The position numbers and the translations under genes are program-made. Source: JBBQVS01 sp963792705 (GTDB lineage Bacteria; Chloroflexota; Ktedonobacteria; Ktedonobacterales; Ktedonobacteraceae). Taken from it: a stretch of DNA of 64,000 bases. The notes beneath the pieces were generated by a model. The model searched no databases and was not told the origin of the DNA. It saw only the letters and a list, made by a program, of their open reading frames with translations. Position 1 is the first letter of the stretch. Every line of letters begins with the position of its first letter. This document shows positions 34,164 to 42,903 of this stretch, piece by piece. The DNA lies in assembly GCA_963792705.1 (NCBI GenBank), contig CAWBXD010000013.1, positions 186,001 through 250,000 of the forward strand. Direction: 5' to 3'.

Positions 34164-35402
34164 CTATGCTGTGTAGCGTTTGAAAATCAAGCAGGTGTTA
34201 TGTCCACCAAAGCCCATCGACGTTCCCATCGCGGTATCGACATTGACGCGCCGTGCCTCGTTTGGCACGTAGTCAAGGTCACACTCTGGGTCTGGATGAT
34301 GCAGGTTAATTGTGGGCGGAACAATGCCTGTCAGGATCGACTGAATGGCAACAACCGCGCCAACCGCGCCAGCCGCGCCCAGCGTATGACCAATCATCGA
34401 CTTGGTACCACTGATTGGCATTTTCCACGCGTGTTCACCAAACACGGTTTTTACAGCCTGTGTCTCTGTACGATCATTAAACGGTGTCGATGTAGCATGG
34501 GCGTTGTAATAGTCAATCTGATGAGGTTGCAGATCCGCTTTCTGCAAGGCGCGTCTAATCGCACGTACTAGACCTGTACCACCAGGAGCAGGCTCGGTGA
34601 TATGATGAGCGTCACCCGTTGAGCCATAACCTACCATTTCCGCGAGAATGTTCGCGCCACGTGCTTTGGCGAAATCTAAATCTTCCAGGATCAGCATTGC
34701 TGAGCCTTCGCCCATCACGAAGCCATCGCGTGTCGCGTCAAAGGGACGACTGGCACCCTGTGGATTGTCGTTAAGTCTTGACAGGGCATGCATATTATCA
34801 AAGGCACCCATCGCAATTGGCGTCACCGCTTTTTCAGAGCCACCCGCGATCATCGCCTTTGCGTCGCCACGTCGAATGGTTTCCCATGCCTCACCAATCG
34901 TGTTGCCACTGGTCGCGCAGGCCGAGACCGCCGCCCAGTTTGGGCCACGCGCACCCGTGAGAATGGAGACGATGCCAGGAGCACCATCAACAATCATCAT
35001 GTTGATAAAGAAGGGACTGATGCGGTCTGGCCCTCGATCATGCAAAATCGTAAACTGTTCGTGCAGCGTGACCAGACCACCGATACCACTACCGATGTAG
35101 ACGCCGATGTCGTCTGCGTTCTCATCGGTGATTTCGAGTTTGGCTTGTGCTAATGCTTGTTTGCTTGTCGCAATCGCCATCTGTTCGTAGGGATCGTTGC
35201 GACGCGCCTCTTTACGGTCTATATATGGTAAAGGGTCGAAGTTTTTGACCTCGCCAGCAAAGTGAACACGAAACTTACTCGTATCATAGCCAGTAATTTC
35301 ACCCACGCCCGATTTTCCCTGGCACAGCGCATCCCATGATGATGCCAGGTCGTGCCCCACAGAGGTCACAAGCCCAATTCCAGTTACAACAACGCGAGAC
35401 AT
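34164..35402 (-). CDS. fabF: Beta-ketoacyl-ACP synthase II
   Basis: A 412-residue condensing enzyme extending acyl-ACP with malonyl-ACP. The Cys-His-His triad is C162 (AAVSACATSGN), H302 (YYNAHATSTPFND) and H339 (GTKSMIGHTLGAAGAV). Length and the N-terminal VVVTGIGLVTSVGHD are standard. AAGGAGG precedes the ATG. It sits between accC (281 bases upstream) and accB (170 bases downstream), with a large hairpin repeat in each gap; an unusual order, since accB and accC are normally adjacent. Confidence 0.95.
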   Translation of the reverse strand: MSRVVVTGIGLVTSVGHDLASSWDALCQGKSGVGEITGYDTSKFRVHFAGEVKNFDPLPYIDRKEARRNDPYEQMAIATSKQALAQAKLEITDENADDIGVYIGSGIGGLVTLHEQFTILHDRGPDRISPFFINMMIVDGAPGIVSILTGARGPNWAAVSACATSGNTIGEAWETIRRGDAKAMIAGGSEKAVTPIAMGAFDNMHALSRLNDNPQGASRPFDATRDGFVMGEGSAMLILEDLDFAKARGANILAEMVGYGSTGDAHHITEPAPGGTGLVRAIRRALQKADLQPHQIDYYNAHATSTPFNDRTETQAVKTVFGEHAWKMPISGTKSMIGHTLGAAGAVGAVVAIQSILTGIVPPTINLHHPDPECDLDYVPNEARRVNVDTAMGTSMGFGGHNTCLIFKRYTA

Positions 35403-35457
35403 AATCTGGTTCCTCCTTATATATGCTCATAATAATTCGATGTGTGTCTCCCCTAAT

Positions 35458-35650
35458 TGGTGCATCCACCAAATATACAGGGTCTCGGTAGGGGCAGCAA
35501 TTCATTGCGCCCGACCGCACCAGCGAAGCGAGGTGCGGTCTTTCCCCGGCATCATCGGAGAGACTAGACATTGCTACGCTCGTCCAGGGGCGCAATGAAT
35601 TGCTGCCCCTACTGAGAATCGCTTGCCCTTCATATTTACTGGATGCACCA
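35458..35650. repeat. GTAGGGGCAGCAATT-type hairpin repeat with outer arms
   Basis: Inner element 35488-35612 has arms GTAGGGGCAGCAATTCATTG and complement. Outside it, TGGTGCATCCA (35458-35468) pairs with TGGATGCACCA (35640-35650), so the whole 190 bases can fold as one long structure. It separates accC from fabF. Confidence 0.85.
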
Positions 35651-35682
35651 CTAATGCAATTCTGCCAAATGAATAAGTTATG

Positions 35683-37032
35683 TTATATCCCCAACGAGGC
35701 CGCTTCTTCCTGTATAAATCGTGTATATGCTTCACCGCTGAGAAAGGTGGGATGTTTTAGCAGACGTTGATGGAACGGAATTGTAGTCGTCAAGCCTTCA
35801 ATAACGTACTCATCGAGTGCGCGTTGCATCCGTGCAATAGCATCATCGCGTGTATCAGCCCACACAATCAGTTTTGATAGCAGTGAGTCATAGTGCGGCG
35901 GCACTTGGTAGCCAGCGTATAGGTGACTATCGACGCGTACCCCAGGTCCTCCCGGTGGCAGATAGCGTTCAACCGTCCCCGTTTGCGGACGAAAGTCGTT
36001 GTCGGCATCTTCCGCCGTGATGCGGCACTCGATGGCGTGACCACGAAACTGTACCGAGTCTTGCTTGAGTTGTAGACGCATCCCTGATGCGATACGTATC
36101 TGCTCCTTCACAAGGTCGATGCTCGTCACCATCTCGGTAACAGGATGCTCAACCTGTAGACGTGTGTTCATCTCCATAAAATAGAAGCGATTTTGCTCAT
36201 CTACAAGGAACTCCAGCGTACCAGCGTTACGGTAGCCCACCTTCTGTACGGCTCGAATTGCTCTTGTACCAATGTCATCACGTACTTTGCGCGGTAACAA
36301 AGGACTCGGCGACTCTTCCAGCACCTTCTGGTTGCGCCGCTGACAGGAGCAATTGCGCTCACCAAGATGGATACCGTTACCGTGATGGTCTACGAGCACC
36401 TGAATCTCGATATGCTTGGCCCGTTCCAGGTAGCGTTCAAAGTAGATGCCATCGTCGCGAAAGGCCTCGCGTACTTCGTTCTGTGCAACTGTAAAGACAC
36501 GTTCTAGCTCGTCGGGTCGTTTCACAAGACGAATACCGCGCCCACCACCGCCAGCAACCGCCTTGAGCATTAAGGGGTAGCCAATATCTTTCGCGGCATC
36601 CTGTGCCTCGGCAACGGTCCGTAACACTGGAGTGCCCGGCAACATTGGCAGACCAGCCTTCGCCATTGCCTGACGCGCCGATACCTTGTCGCCCATCACT
36701 GCCATAACAGGTGCCGATGGCCCGATAAAGGTTACATCGACATCCGCGCATATCTCGGCGAAGCTTGTATTTTCCGATAGAAAACCATAGCCTGGGTGAA
36801 TGGCCTCAGCATTAGAGATAAGAGCGGCACTGATAATATTCGGCACATTTAAGTAGCTCTTGCTGCTTGGCCCAGGGCCAATACAAATACGCTCGTCCGC
36901 CATGCGTACAGGTAACGAGTCGCGATCAGCCTCCGAATGAGCGATGACGCTGCGAATGCCCATCTCGCGGCAAGCGCGAATAACACGTAGCGCAATCTCG
37001 CCACGATTAGCAATCAGAATTTTCCGAAACAT
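35683..37032 (-). CDS. accC: Biotin carboxylase of acetyl-CoA carboxylase
   Basis: A 449-residue ATP-grasp enzyme that carboxylates the biotin of AccB. Visible: FRKILIANRGEIALRVIRAC start, HPGYGFLSEN near 80, ATP-binding AVAGGGGRGIR near 160, EIQVLVDHHGN, EFLVDEQNRFYFMEMNTRLQVEHPVTE near 290 with metal-binding Glu and Asn. Conserved RDCSLQRRNQK is changed to RNCSCQRRNQK. On the minus strand a TATAAT (37046-37041) lies only eight bases before the ATG, so the transcript may begin at or next to the start codon. Confidence 0.95.
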   Translation of the reverse strand: MFRKILIANRGEIALRVIRACREMGIRSVIAHSEADRDSLPVRMADERICIGPGPSSKSYLNVPNIISAALISNAEAIHPGYGFLSENTSFAEICADVDVTFIGPSAPVMAVMGDKVSARQAMAKAGLPMLPGTPVLRTVAEAQDAAKDIGYPLMLKAVAGGGGRGIRLVKRPDELERVFTVAQNEVREAFRDDGIYFERYLERAKHIEIQVLVDHHGNGIHLGERNCSCQRRNQKVLEESPSPLLPRKVRDDIGTRAIRAVQKVGYRNAGTLEFLVDEQNRFYFMEMNTRLQVEHPVTEMVTSIDLVKEQIRIASGMRLQLKQDSVQFRGHAIECRITAEDADNDFRPQTGTVERYLPPGGPGVRVDSHLYAGYQVPPHYDSLLSKLIVWADTRDDAIARMQRALDEYVIEGLTTTIPFHQRLLKHPTFLSGEAYTRFIQEEAASLGI

Positions 37033-37155
37033 ACTTCAACATTATAGGACGGACAGGCCGCCCACTCCTCTCCCGTCAGTCCCCTTCATCGAGGGTATCT
37101 AGGGAATTATATCACGTCTACATATCTATAGGGAGTATGCCCTTCTGTCGAGGTG

Positions 37156-37192
37156 ATGAATTGGGCGTGGACGCCATGAATGTGGTCCCTAC
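37156..37192. repeat. Right half of a GTAGGGACCACATTGAT repeat
   Basis: Only GAATTGGGCGTGGACGCC and ATGAATGTGGTCCCTACGAA are present, with no left arm. It directly precedes a complete GTAGGGACCGAT element. Confidence 0.75.
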
Positions 37193-37216
37193 GAATTTAT
37201 CAAGGTTGACAGACGT

Positions 37217-37285
37217 GTAGGGACCGATTGATCGCGTCCTCGTCGGCGGGTGCTTGCCACGGGGACGCGATCAATCGGTCCCTAC
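37217..37285. repeat. GTAGGGACCGAT-type hairpin repeat
   Basis: Complete element. Its right end supplies the TAG stop codon (37284-37282) of the padR gene, and the stem extends outward through ACGTGT/ACACGT. Confidence 0.95.
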
Positions 37286-37890
37286 ACGTGTTCTTCCAGA
37301 CGTTTGATGGCGCGTTCCGTTACCTCTAGCCCTGCGCGTAGCGTGGCTTCTTTGTACTCGCGGACAAGCATTTGATATTCCAGCAAACGTGGACGACGTG
37401 CTGGACGCATCGCGTATTGCTGACGTGCCCATTCCATATGCGCGAGTTGTTGTAACAAGCTCTCTCTATGATCTTGCAAGTGCCGTAGTGTGGTTTCGTC
37501 GGAGGTTTCTCCACAAAAGAAGAGTTTGGTCAGAAAGTCGTCTTTATTGAAACGCTCCGGCACATCCTCCTGCAACCAACGTTCAAGCTCGACTTGACCA
37601 GTAGATGTGAGGCGATAGACCTTGCGATTAGGCCGCGTCGTCTGCACCACAATCTCTGACTCAACAAGGTTTGCCTGACTGAGGTGCTTCAACGTCGTAT
37701 AAATCTGGCTATTGCCTGCGTTCCAGTAACTGGCAAGGGCACGGTCAAAGGCCAACTTAATATCGTAGCCCGTCATCGGATGCGTCCATAGTAGGCCAAG
37801 AATAATATAGCGTAGAGTGTTGCGCGAGGTGATATCGCTGACTACCTCTTCATCCACTATCGGAGTTTTCTCTTCTTTTGCAGTAGACAT
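37282..37890 (-). CDS. PadR family transcriptional regulator
   Basis: A 202-residue regulator. Residues 25-100 form the PadR winged helix (YIILGLLWTHPMTGYDIKLAF, then SQIYTTLKHLSQANLVES and a wing RKVYRLTSTGQ); the C-terminal 90 residues are the Vir_act_alpha_C-type helical dimer domain (FLTKLFFCGETSDETTLRHL). TATGGAGA precedes the ATG. Usually represses a nearby transporter or detoxification gene; the target is not obvious here. The stop codon is contributed by a hairpin repeat. Confidence 0.88.
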   Translation of the reverse strand: MSTAKEEKTPIVDEEVVSDITSRNTLRYIILGLLWTHPMTGYDIKLAFDRALASYWNAGNSQIYTTLKHLSQANLVESEIVVQTTRPNRKVYRLTSTGQVELERWLQEDVPERFNKDDFLTKLFFCGETSDETTLRHLQDHRESLLQQLAHMEWARQQYAMRPARRPRLLEYQMLVREYKEATLRAGLEVTERAIKRLEEHV

Positions 37891-37986
37891 GCTGTATCTC
37901 CATAAGGCATTAGTGCTGAATGAATATAAGCACGATTATACCATAGAGTAACCCATCGTATGAATGTGATAACGCATATTGTTAAG

Positions 37987-38097
37987 GTAGGGACCGATTG
38001 ATCGCGTCCTCGGTTGCTTGCCAAGAGGACGCGATCAATCGGTCCCTACGATGGATGTATCCGCATTCTTTGCATCAAAGAGCATCATCGGTCCCCA
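37987..38097. repeat. GTAGGGACCGAT-type hairpin repeat plus flank and half copy
   Basis: Complete hairpin 37987-38049, then the flank ATGGATGTATCCGCATT shared with the copy at 19954, then a degenerate right end ATCATCGGTCCCCAC at 38083-38097. The same order (full hairpin, spacer, lone right end) occurs near 20 kb and 56.8 kb. Confidence 0.85.
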
Positions 38098-38127
38098 CCA
38101 AGACCTTCAGAATATTCAGGTGAACTC

Positions 38128-39243
38128 CTATTTTAGAAGAACGGGTTGTGCATTAACACGTACTCGGAAGAGCGTGTATGGTTTTTGGCGGTAGTCTTGT
38201 CCTCCCTGATATTTTGCCTGGCGATGCAGTTGGTTACATGTAAAGTACAGATAACCATCCGTAGCAAGGGACATTGTATCGGGCCATAACATGCGTGTAT
38301 CATGCGCTATTGTCTCATATTGTCCATCGCTACCACGACGGAGAATAGCATTGTGTTCGTAACTGGTCGCATAGATGCGATTTTCGCTATCACACTCTAG
38401 CCCATCCGAGCCAGTGCCCTTTTCTCCCTCATCAACGACGGTCTTCGCTACCTCACTATCGTTGATTGTTCTATCTACCAGTGCATCCACTGAGACGCTA
38501 TAGAGTTTTCGAGATGCTAGAGGACAGTAATAGAGACGTGTCCCATCAGCACTCAAAGCGATACCATCGGCGGCCATCATGACAGGCTTGGGAGGACCAT
38601 CCGCTGGCCGCTCCAAAAATGGCTTTCCTTCAACAATAGGCAGGAAGGTAGACAGGCTCTCCGCTTTGGTTGAGGAATGCTCGTGCAGCTTGCGCCAGCT
38701 TTCTCCCGAAGCGAGGTCAACCACGATGATAGCATTAGGTCCCTTATCAGCCGAATCCGTGATAAAGGCCATACCCTCCGTTCCACGCCGTAAGTCGAAA
38801 CGCACGTCGTTCAGATAGGTCGTTGGTAACGCGACATCGGGCGGCAGCAGGATTTTCTTAACGATGGTGTTGCTCTGCAGGTCAACTGCAACAAGCTTAG
38901 GTCCACCAAACGATGTTGGCTTGAACTCTGGACTTCCAGTGTCAAGCATCCACAAGCGGTTCAGCGGATCAACGACGACGCTTTGTACCGAGACCAACGC
39001 ACGGGAAGGGTCATTAGGATCAGTATTATTCGTATCTTGATCGGGATAGGCCGTTGCCTGACCATCCTTAACCTCGGCTACTGTGAAGTCAACCTTATCA
39101 CCCCATTTGGGAAAGCATACGAAGATGCGTCCCTCATGTGATACCGTAACGCCTGTGGGCATAGGACCACCGACGAAGTAAACAATTGGCTCTATATTGC
39201 CTACTGGCTTACTATATGGCACGTCTTGTTCTTGCTGAGTCAT
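38128..39243 (-). CDS. Yellow/major royal jelly-type or SMP-30-like beta-propeller protein
   Basis: A 371-residue six-bladed propeller-like protein. MPTGVTVSHEGRIFVCFPKW, VVVDPLNRLWMLDTG, YLNDVRFDLRRGTEGMAFITDS, ADGIALSADGTRLYYCPLASRKLY and SDGLECDSENRIYATSYEHN are the repeating blade motifs of the bacterial MRJP/Yellow family. No signal peptide is visible. Related SMP-30 proteins hydrolyse lactones; for the Yellow type the reaction is usually unknown. AAAGGAG precedes the ATG. Confidence 0.85.
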   Translation of the reverse strand: MTQQEQDVPYSKPVGNIEPIVYFVGGPMPTGVTVSHEGRIFVCFPKWGDKVDFTVAEVKDGQATAYPDQDTNNTDPNDPSRALVSVQSVVVDPLNRLWMLDTGSPEFKPTSFGGPKLVAVDLQSNTIVKKILLPPDVALPTTYLNDVRFDLRRGTEGMAFITDSADKGPNAIIVVDLASGESWRKLHEHSSTKAESLSTFLPIVEGKPFLERPADGPPKPVMMAADGIALSADGTRLYYCPLASRKLYSVSVDALVDRTINDSEVAKTVVDEGEKGTGSDGLECDSENRIYATSYEHNAILRRGSDGQYETIAHDTRMLWPDTMSLATDGYLYFTCNQLHRQAKYQGGQDYRQKPYTLFRVRVNAQPVLLK

Positions 39244-39346
39244 AATTCTTGTCTCCTTTCAGTTACTCCCTCAAAGGCACGCAAAAAGATAAAAGAAAGT
39301 AACATAGGTAGCGGTCTCCCCTACATGTTCACTTTTTAATTTAGCC

Positions 39347-39395
39347 TTGACAAAACCTTTCCTTATCTTTTATACTTGCTATATATCAAGCAAGT
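39347..39395 (+). promoter_or_regulatory. Promoter with palindromic operator before the hydrolase gene
   Basis: TTGACA (39347-39352), 18 bases, TATACT (39371-39376). ACTTGC (39374-39379) and GCAAGT (39390-39395) form an inverted repeat that overlaps the -10 and start region, a repressor-type layout. The TetR gene at 40472 is the natural candidate. Confidence 0.65.
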
Positions 39396-39424
39396 TAATA
39401 ATAAAGAAAGAGAGAACAACGTTT

Positions 39425-40288
39425 ATGTCTACATTTGAGGAACTGGGTACACAAAAAGAGGTGCGACTTTCACAAGGGATAGTGCGCTATCGCGAGTGTG
39501 GTAGTGGTGAGCCAATAGTTTTTATTCATGGTTTACTTGTCAACGGAGATTTGTGGCGTAAGGTGGTGCCGACGCTTGCTACAACATATCGTTGTATCGT
39601 ACCAGACCTGCCATTTGGCGCACATTCGCTTGCGCTTAACACAGACGCTGACCTAACTCCTCCTGGCATTGCAAAACTGATTGCGGATTTTCTTGCGGCA
39701 CTCGACCTCTCATCAGTCACACTGGTTGCCAACGATACTGGTGGAGCGTTTACCCAGATCGCCATTACAGAATATCCTGAGCGTGTAGGTAGATTGGTAT
39801 TGACCAACTGCGATGCCTACGACAATTTCTTGCCACTCTCGATTCGCGCATTTGAATGGTTTGCCTATGTGCCTGGATTTGTTGCTCTGCTTGGGCAATT
39901 GTGTAAATTGAGTGTTGCTCAACAACTGATTATCAAACTCGTGGCGAAGCATCCTATTGATGCTAGGGCGGGCCAGTCCTACATGCAACCAATCACAACC
40001 AACAAGGGGGTACAGCGCGATGTAAGAAAACTATTACGTGGCATCTCCACGCGTTATACCAATATCGCCGCGAGCAAGTTTGGCGACTTCAACAAACCTG
40101 TCTTGCTCGTCTGGGCAAGCGAAGATTTCCTCTTTACAGTCAAGTACGCGAAACGACTACAACGAGCGTTCCCCCATGCTACCTTACACTATGTAAAGGA
40201 CTCTTACGCCTTCGTTTCAGAAGATCAACCAGAGCAACTAACGCAACACATCGAGACGTTTATGAATGCGTCTGTTCGTCAACATTGA
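39425..40288 (+). CDS. Alpha/beta hydrolase without the usual catalytic histidine
   Basis: A 287-residue alpha/beta hydrolase. Oxyanion motif FIHGLLVNGDLWRKV, nucleophile elbow VTLVANDTGGAFTQ with Asp in the nucleophile position (haloalkane-dehalogenase-like), and acid residue in LLVWASEDFLF. Where the catalytic His should stand the sequence is VKDSYAFVSEDQPEQL, with no His. It may be a non-dehalogenase subfamily or use another residue. ATG 39425 follows AAAGAGAG; the open frame from 39347 runs through the promoter. Probably controlled by the TetR gene downstream. Confidence 0.85.
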   Translation: MSTFEELGTQKEVRLSQGIVRYRECGSGEPIVFIHGLLVNGDLWRKVVPTLATTYRCIVPDLPFGAHSLALNTDADLTPPGIAKLIADFLAALDLSSVTLVANDTGGAFTQIAITEYPERVGRLVLTNCDAYDNFLPLSIRAFEWFAYVPGFVALLGQLCKLSVAQQLIIKLVAKHPIDARAGQSYMQPITTNKGVQRDVRKLLRGISTRYTNIAASKFGDFNKPVLLVWASEDFLFTVKYAKRLQRAFPHATLHYVKDSYAFVSEDQPEQLTQHIETFMNASVRQH

Positions 40289-40324
40289 TGAACGTAGTAG
40301 ACCTATCTTCGATTGACGGTTTTC

Positions 40325-40341
40325 GTAGGGACCACATTGAT
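40325..40341 (+). repeat. Left end of a GTAGGGACCACATTGAT repeat
   Basis: Only GTAGGGACCACATTGAT is present, without the complementary arm. A solitary half element after the hydrolase gene. Confidence 0.6.
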
Positions 40342-40373
40342 CAAGTCAAGGTCGGCAGACCAATACGGACACT

Positions 40374-40402
40374 TTCACAAGGTCTAACAGAGGATGTATA
40401 AT
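40374..40402 (+). promoter_or_regulatory. Promoter of the TetR gene
   Basis: TTCACA (40374-40379), 17 bases, TATAAT (40397-40402), with TG just before the -10. About 70 bases upstream of the ATG. Confidence 0.55.
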
Positions 40403-40471
40403 GACAAATACTACAGCGACGTGACCTAGACAGAAGGCAGTTGCCTCTCTGAGATAGTTTCGAGAGTATAC

Positions 40472-41101
40472 ATGGCAGATGGGCGAGACAAGGCACGTGA
40501 TCCAGAGCGGTCACGTGAGGCTATTTTAGATGCGGCCGAACAGCTTTTTGCCGCGAAAGGTTATGAGGAAACGAGCCTACAAGAGATTGGGCAACATGCA
40601 GGCGTTTCACGTGGAACACCCAACTACTTTTTTGGTTCAAAAGAGCAACTCTATGGTGCTGTCCTTGATCGCGTCTTTGAAGCCGAGCAATTGTCTGTCA
40701 TACAATCACTCGGCGATCCAACTGATGGCGAACCAAAGGATATTCTTGCCCTTGCCGTAAGCAGTTTCCTGGATTTTCTGCTCGCTCGCCCAACTTTTCC
40801 TCGCCTCATCGAGCGCGAAGCCTTACATGATGCGCGCTTCCTCAAAACGAGAAGTGCTTATTTAGAGGTCTTTAAAGCTGGCCTTGACCTCATTCAGGTG
40901 GAACTGGCACAACCAAACGTCCGACAGGTTGACCCGGCGCAATTGCTTTTAAGCATCATCGCCCTGTGCTGGTTTCCGCTTGTCCATACAGAAACCTTTC
41001 TGCATCCGCTCGGTATCGATACGCACAATTCACGGTTTTGGGAAGACCGCAAACAGCATATTATTGATTTGGTGCGCTATGGTCTGCTCGAAAGAAAATG
41101 A
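40472..41101 (+). CDS. TetR family repressor
   Basis: A 209-residue TetR. The helix-turn-helix is ILDAAEQLFAAKGYEETSLQ, then EIGQHAGVSRGTPNYFFGSKEQLYGAV (recognition helix GVSRGTPNYFFGS). The C-terminal part has the helices expected for a ligand-binding TetR_C domain (FLDFLLARPTFPRLIEREAL). It follows the hydrolase gene by 183 bases on the same strand and is the likely repressor acting on the palindrome at 39374-39395. Confidence 0.9.
   Translation: MADGRDKARDPERSREAILDAAEQLFAAKGYEETSLQEIGQHAGVSRGTPNYFFGSKEQLYGAVLDRVFEAEQLSVIQSLGDPTDGEPKDILALAVSSFLDFLLARPTFPRLIEREALHDARFLKTRSAYLEVFKAGLDLIQVELAQPNVRQVDPAQLLLSIIALCWFPLVHTETFLHPLGIDTHNSRFWEDRKQHIIDLVRYGLLERK
40603..40618. other. parS-like 16-mer inside the TetR gene
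   Basis: CGTTTCACGTGGAACA matches the parS consensus TGTTTCACGTGAAACA at 14 of 16 positions. It lies in the codons for GVSRGT of the helix-turn-helix, which could produce such a match by chance. The parAB genes are 10 kb away. Confidence 0.3.
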
Positions 41102-41306
41102 AGGCCAGTAAGTTTTATAACTTTCCTCGTTTGTATAGTCTGTATCACGTTCACTTCATCACAATGTGATATACTTCGTTAGAAAATATCACTTTAGCCA
41201 TCAAACTTTACCGCACAAGCAACGTAGATAAAATAGATGTGAGATACTACATACATACCCTAATAAAAAATTGTATCGCAATGAAAAAGCGGAGGAAACG
41301 GAACGA

Positions 41307-42818
41307 ATGGACGCACGCTTTTATAACTCAGATGAAATAGATATTGAACGACTTTCACAAGACTTAATGAATGTATATACAGCTCAAGGCTATCAGGCGC
41401 AGCAGATTGGTACCAAAGATCAGATGCTGGTGCAACTCAAAAAGGGTGGCGATCTTGAAGCTCTTGTTGGTCTACAGGCAGCGTTGTCGTTAACTCTTCA
41501 GCGTACTGGCGGTGGTACACTTGCCATGATTGGGCAGCAGAAATGGTTGGATAAAGCCGCCGTTGGAGCGGTTGGTATCATCGGCTTTGCCTTTCTGTGG
41601 CCTCTTGCGTTGACGGCAGGTGCTGGAGCATTGCGTCAGGCAAGTTTAGGCAATCAGGTGCTCAACGTTGTGGATGGCCTTGTGCATCAGCAGCGTCCAA
41701 GTGCTCAAGCTGGTCCTGTCCCTCCACAATTTATGCCACAAGCACAACAGCATTGGGGTACGCCACCACCAGCTTATGTGCCTGTCTACACACCACCAGC
41801 ACAGCAGCAGCCACAGACACCACCTATGTATACACCACCACAACCAACTGTGCAGCCTATGCAAGACGCTGCTCCATCGTCTACGAAACTGCGTTGCACA
41901 AACTGTAACACGCCGTATGAACCCGGAGATACGTTCTGCACTGGCTGTGGACGCTCGTTGACGCCCGCGAAGGTCTATTGTGCCAACTGTCATGCAGAGA
42001 TCAAACCGGGTATGTCTTTCTGCGCCAATTGCGGTTCGTCAACATTCGAGCAGACGGTTAAACCTGCTGGCAATGCTGCGCCACAACAAACACCACCACA
42101 GGCAACGCGCTCTTCAGCGGCACCAACGTATACGCCACCAGCACCACCACCTGTGCAACCAAAGCCAGTGGTACCTGTGTATACACCACCAGCAATACCA
42201 CCTGTGCAACCAGTGCAGCGTGTCGAGCAATCGTATGTTCCGCCCGTGCAACCAAAACCACAGCCAGCACCGGAGCCATTGTATGTTCCACCTGTGACTC
42301 AGAATCCACCTGTGCAGCCACAACCTAAGGTGACGATGATACCATCTGCACAACAAGACGCACCTGTTGCGCCACCGCAGTCAAGGCCACAACCACAGTA
42401 CTACATACCGTCAAATCAATCGGCGCAACAGTCGGCGGCGTCAGAGCCAACGATTGCGAATACATCCGTACAGGCGCAACAGAGTGTTGATACAACTGTT
42501 CCTTGGGGAGTGCTCACTTTTGTGAGTGGCAAGCAGGTGTCGCTCACAGGCGCGAGTGCGCTTGTCGGACGTTATGACCATGACCTGGGAGGCGATAAGC
42601 CAGCCATTGACTTGAGCGACGAGCAGGGTGCCGATACTACCTCCCGTGTCCATGCTGTGTTTGAACACACGGGTGCCGCTTACACTTTGACCGACCTGAA
42701 TAGTACCAACTCGACGCGTATCAATAACAAGCGACTTGATCCAGACAAGGCTACTCCCGTCAATGACGGTGACACCATTCTGTTCGGTAAGGTTACTGCA
42801 ACGTTTAAAAGATTATAA
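41307..42818 (+). CDS. FHA domain protein with double zinc ribbon and Pro/Gln-rich linker
   Basis: About 503 residues. N-terminal 110 residues contain one or two hydrophobic helices (AAVGAVGIIGFAFLWPLALTAGAG). Two zinc ribbons follow near residues 200-250 (CTNCNTPYEPGDTFCTGCG and CANCHAEIKPGMSFCANCG). Two Pro/Gln/Val-rich stretches with repeated YTPPA and YVPPV units flank them. The C-terminal 110 residues are an FHA phosphothreonine-binding domain (ALVGRYDHDLGG, SRVHAVFEHTGAAYTLTDLNSTNSTRINNKRL). Probably a membrane-associated phosphorylation-dependent adaptor for Ser/Thr kinases. ATG 41307 has GGAGGAAA upstream. Confidence 0.85.
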   Translation: MDARFYNSDEIDIERLSQDLMNVYTAQGYQAQQIGTKDQMLVQLKKGGDLEALVGLQAALSLTLQRTGGGTLAMIGQQKWLDKAAVGAVGIIGFAFLWPLALTAGAGALRQASLGNQVLNVVDGLVHQQRPSAQAGPVPPQFMPQAQQHWGTPPPAYVPVYTPPAQQQPQTPPMYTPPQPTVQPMQDAAPSSTKLRCTNCNTPYEPGDTFCTGCGRSLTPAKVYCANCHAEIKPGMSFCANCGSSTFEQTVKPAGNAAPQQTPPQATRSSAAPTYTPPAPPPVQPKPVVPVYTPPAIPPVQPVQRVEQSYVPPVQPKPQPAPEPLYVPPVTQNPPVQPQPKVTMIPSAQQDAPVAPPQSRPQPQYYIPSNQSAQQSAASEPTIANTSVQAQQSVDTTVPWGVLTFVSGKQVSLTGASALVGRYDHDLGGDKPAIDLSDEQGADTTSRVHAVFEHTGAAYTLTDLNSTNSTRINNKRLDPDKATPVNDGDTILFGKVTATFKRL

Positions 42819-42892
42819 ATTTCGAGCACTGATGGCATGGTGGTGTATACGGCGATGTCCCATACACTACCATGCCATCAGTGCTCAAAATT
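42818..42892. terminator. Long hairpin after the FHA gene
   Basis: GAGCACTGATGGCATGGT and complement, extending through AATTT/AAATT to about 27 bases per arm. It starts at the last base of the stop codon and precedes the codirectional rlmN gene by 11 bases. Confidence 0.75.
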
Positions 42893-42903
42893 AAGGTAAC
42901 GTA

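Noticed and set aside
5291..38049. Reading the scattered GTAGGGACC hairpins as a CRISPR array
   Set aside because: Copies are dispersed over 50 kb, are themselves inverted repeats, and have no regular spacers or cas genes.
41707..42356. Other-frame ORFs of 80-115 codons across the FHA gene
   Set aside because: These are shadows of the Pro/Gln-rich coding repeats (CCACCAGCA-type codons) of the real frame.
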